Source of the DNA: UBA4582 sp047630175 | GTDB taxonomy: Bacteria; Pseudomonadota; Gammaproteobacteria; Pseudomonadales; Azotimanducaceae | Direction of reading: 5' to 3' | Assembly: GCA_047630175.1 (NCBI GenBank) | Contig: JBLHVI010000132.1 | Coordinates: 1-6,243, forward strand | DNA: 6,243 nucleotides | Shown here: positions 5,840-6,243 of the stretch, piece after piece | How positions within the stretch are numbered: the first letter of the stretch is position 1 | How the letters are laid out: every line of letters begins with the position of its first letter | The notes under the pieces: generated by a model | Seen by the model: only the letters and a program-made list of their open reading frames with translations | Told to the model about the DNA's origin: nothing | Database searches by the model: none | Translations under genes and position numbers: made by a program

Positions 5840-6243
5840 CTAGATAATATCTGCGCTAGAAATTCTGTCATCCTCGTCTCTCCCTTGCCTCCTAGACGCC
5901 GTACCCTGATTATCATTTGTCGCTAGTTCTGAACCCGCTTGATTCAAACCGGGGCGATACAAATCACGTTTACCAGCGGGGCGCGTCCGCTCGTATTTTT
6001 TCGCAGAAGTATATTCAGGTTCAGTCAACTCTTGCGCACCAAGGGCACGCTGATGCTGCTCATCGGTAACCTGACCGTAGTTAGTGGTGCGTTGTCGCGG
6101 TCGACGGCCAAGGCTTGAGATAATTCGCTCCATTTCCTCCGGCGAAGTCTCCTGACCATGGCTGGCACCGGCTGCGCGGGTAATTGTTTCATTCATCAAG
6201 GTGCCTCCCAGATCATTGATGCCAGCACGCAAACAGGCTTTCA
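5840..6243 (-). CDS. cofH: C-terminal part of FO synthase, CofH half (coenzyme F420 biosynthesis), cut by the right edge
   Basis: The visible 133 codons match the C-terminal end of CofH, or of the CofH half of fused FbiC/CofGH. The order is KACLRAGINDLGGTLMNE, TITRAAGASHGQE, EEMERIISSLGRRPRQRTTN with YGQV, then KKYERT...RDLYRPGL. CofH is a radical-SAM enzyme that joins 5-amino-6-ribitylaminouracil to tyrosine-derived 4-hydroxybenzyl; with CofG it makes FO, the F420 chromophore. The radical-SAM cysteines lie outside the window, and a separate CofH cannot be told from a fused FbiC. Reading continues in frame to the edge, so the TTG at 6230 is not a true start. After RPGL comes about 30 polar, charged residues (TNDNQGTASRRQGRDEDDR...), longer than I expect in the family and probably disordered. 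The stop is TAG at 5842-5840. It lies upstream of two probable F420-using enzymes on the same strand. Confidence 0.9.
   Translation of the reverse strand, partial: KACLRAGINDLGGTLMNETITRAAGASHGQETSPEEMERIISSLGRRPRQRTTNYGQVTDEQHQRALGAQELTEPEYTSAKKYERTRPAGKRDLYRPGLNQAGSELATNDNQGTASRRQGRDEDDRISSADII

Noticed and set aside
6230..6232. TTG as the start of a separate small gene ending at 5840
   Set aside because: The frame continues upstream with KAC before LRAGINDLGG, exactly as in CofH/FbiC, so it is the interior of a larger gene cut by the window edge.

Overview
The window looks like chromosomal DNA of a proteobacterium, most likely a marine-type gammaproteobacterium. This rests on the protein families present, the moderate GC content and the gene style; no marker gene fixes the lineage. 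Every intact gene lies on the minus strand. The only plus-strand gene is a wreck.

Reading the minus strand from the right edge, the window opens with the C-terminal part of the CofH half of FO synthase (5840-6243, cut by the window edge). This is a radical-SAM enzyme of coenzyme F420 biosynthesis. Next come two paralogous luciferase-like (LLM class) oxidoreductases, at 4680-5675 and 3493-4527, the second close to the mycobacterial Rv3520c family. Nine bases after the second lies a FemAB-like predicted N-acyltransferase (PF04339/COG3146 type, 2305-3483). The simplest reading is an F420 locus: one gene helps make the deazaflavin chromophore, and the two oxidoreductases probably use the finished cofactor. 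The acyltransferase appears translationally linked to the second oxidoreductase, but its role there is unknown. F420 genes are best known from Actinobacteria and archaea, so this neighbourhood is the most interesting part of the window.

The stretch 1326-2304 has no intact gene. It holds the plus-strand remains of a 7TMR-DISM membrane sensor. Four pieces in the order expected for that family are recognisable, spread over all three plus-strand frames with an in-frame stop and large internal gaps. The output domain is missing. This pseudogene converges on the acyltransferase gene.

On the left is an intact PhzF-family isomerase/epimerase-like gene (441-1325, minus), apparently starting at TTG behind a strong Shine-Dalgarno sequence. 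Beyond it, 93-440 has no gene but carries eight 17-bp tandem repeats with a 51-bp higher-order period (119-254). The first 92 bases hold the likely start of another minus-strand gene that runs off the left edge.

No rRNA, tRNA, CRISPR array, insertion sequence or convincing rho-independent terminator was found.
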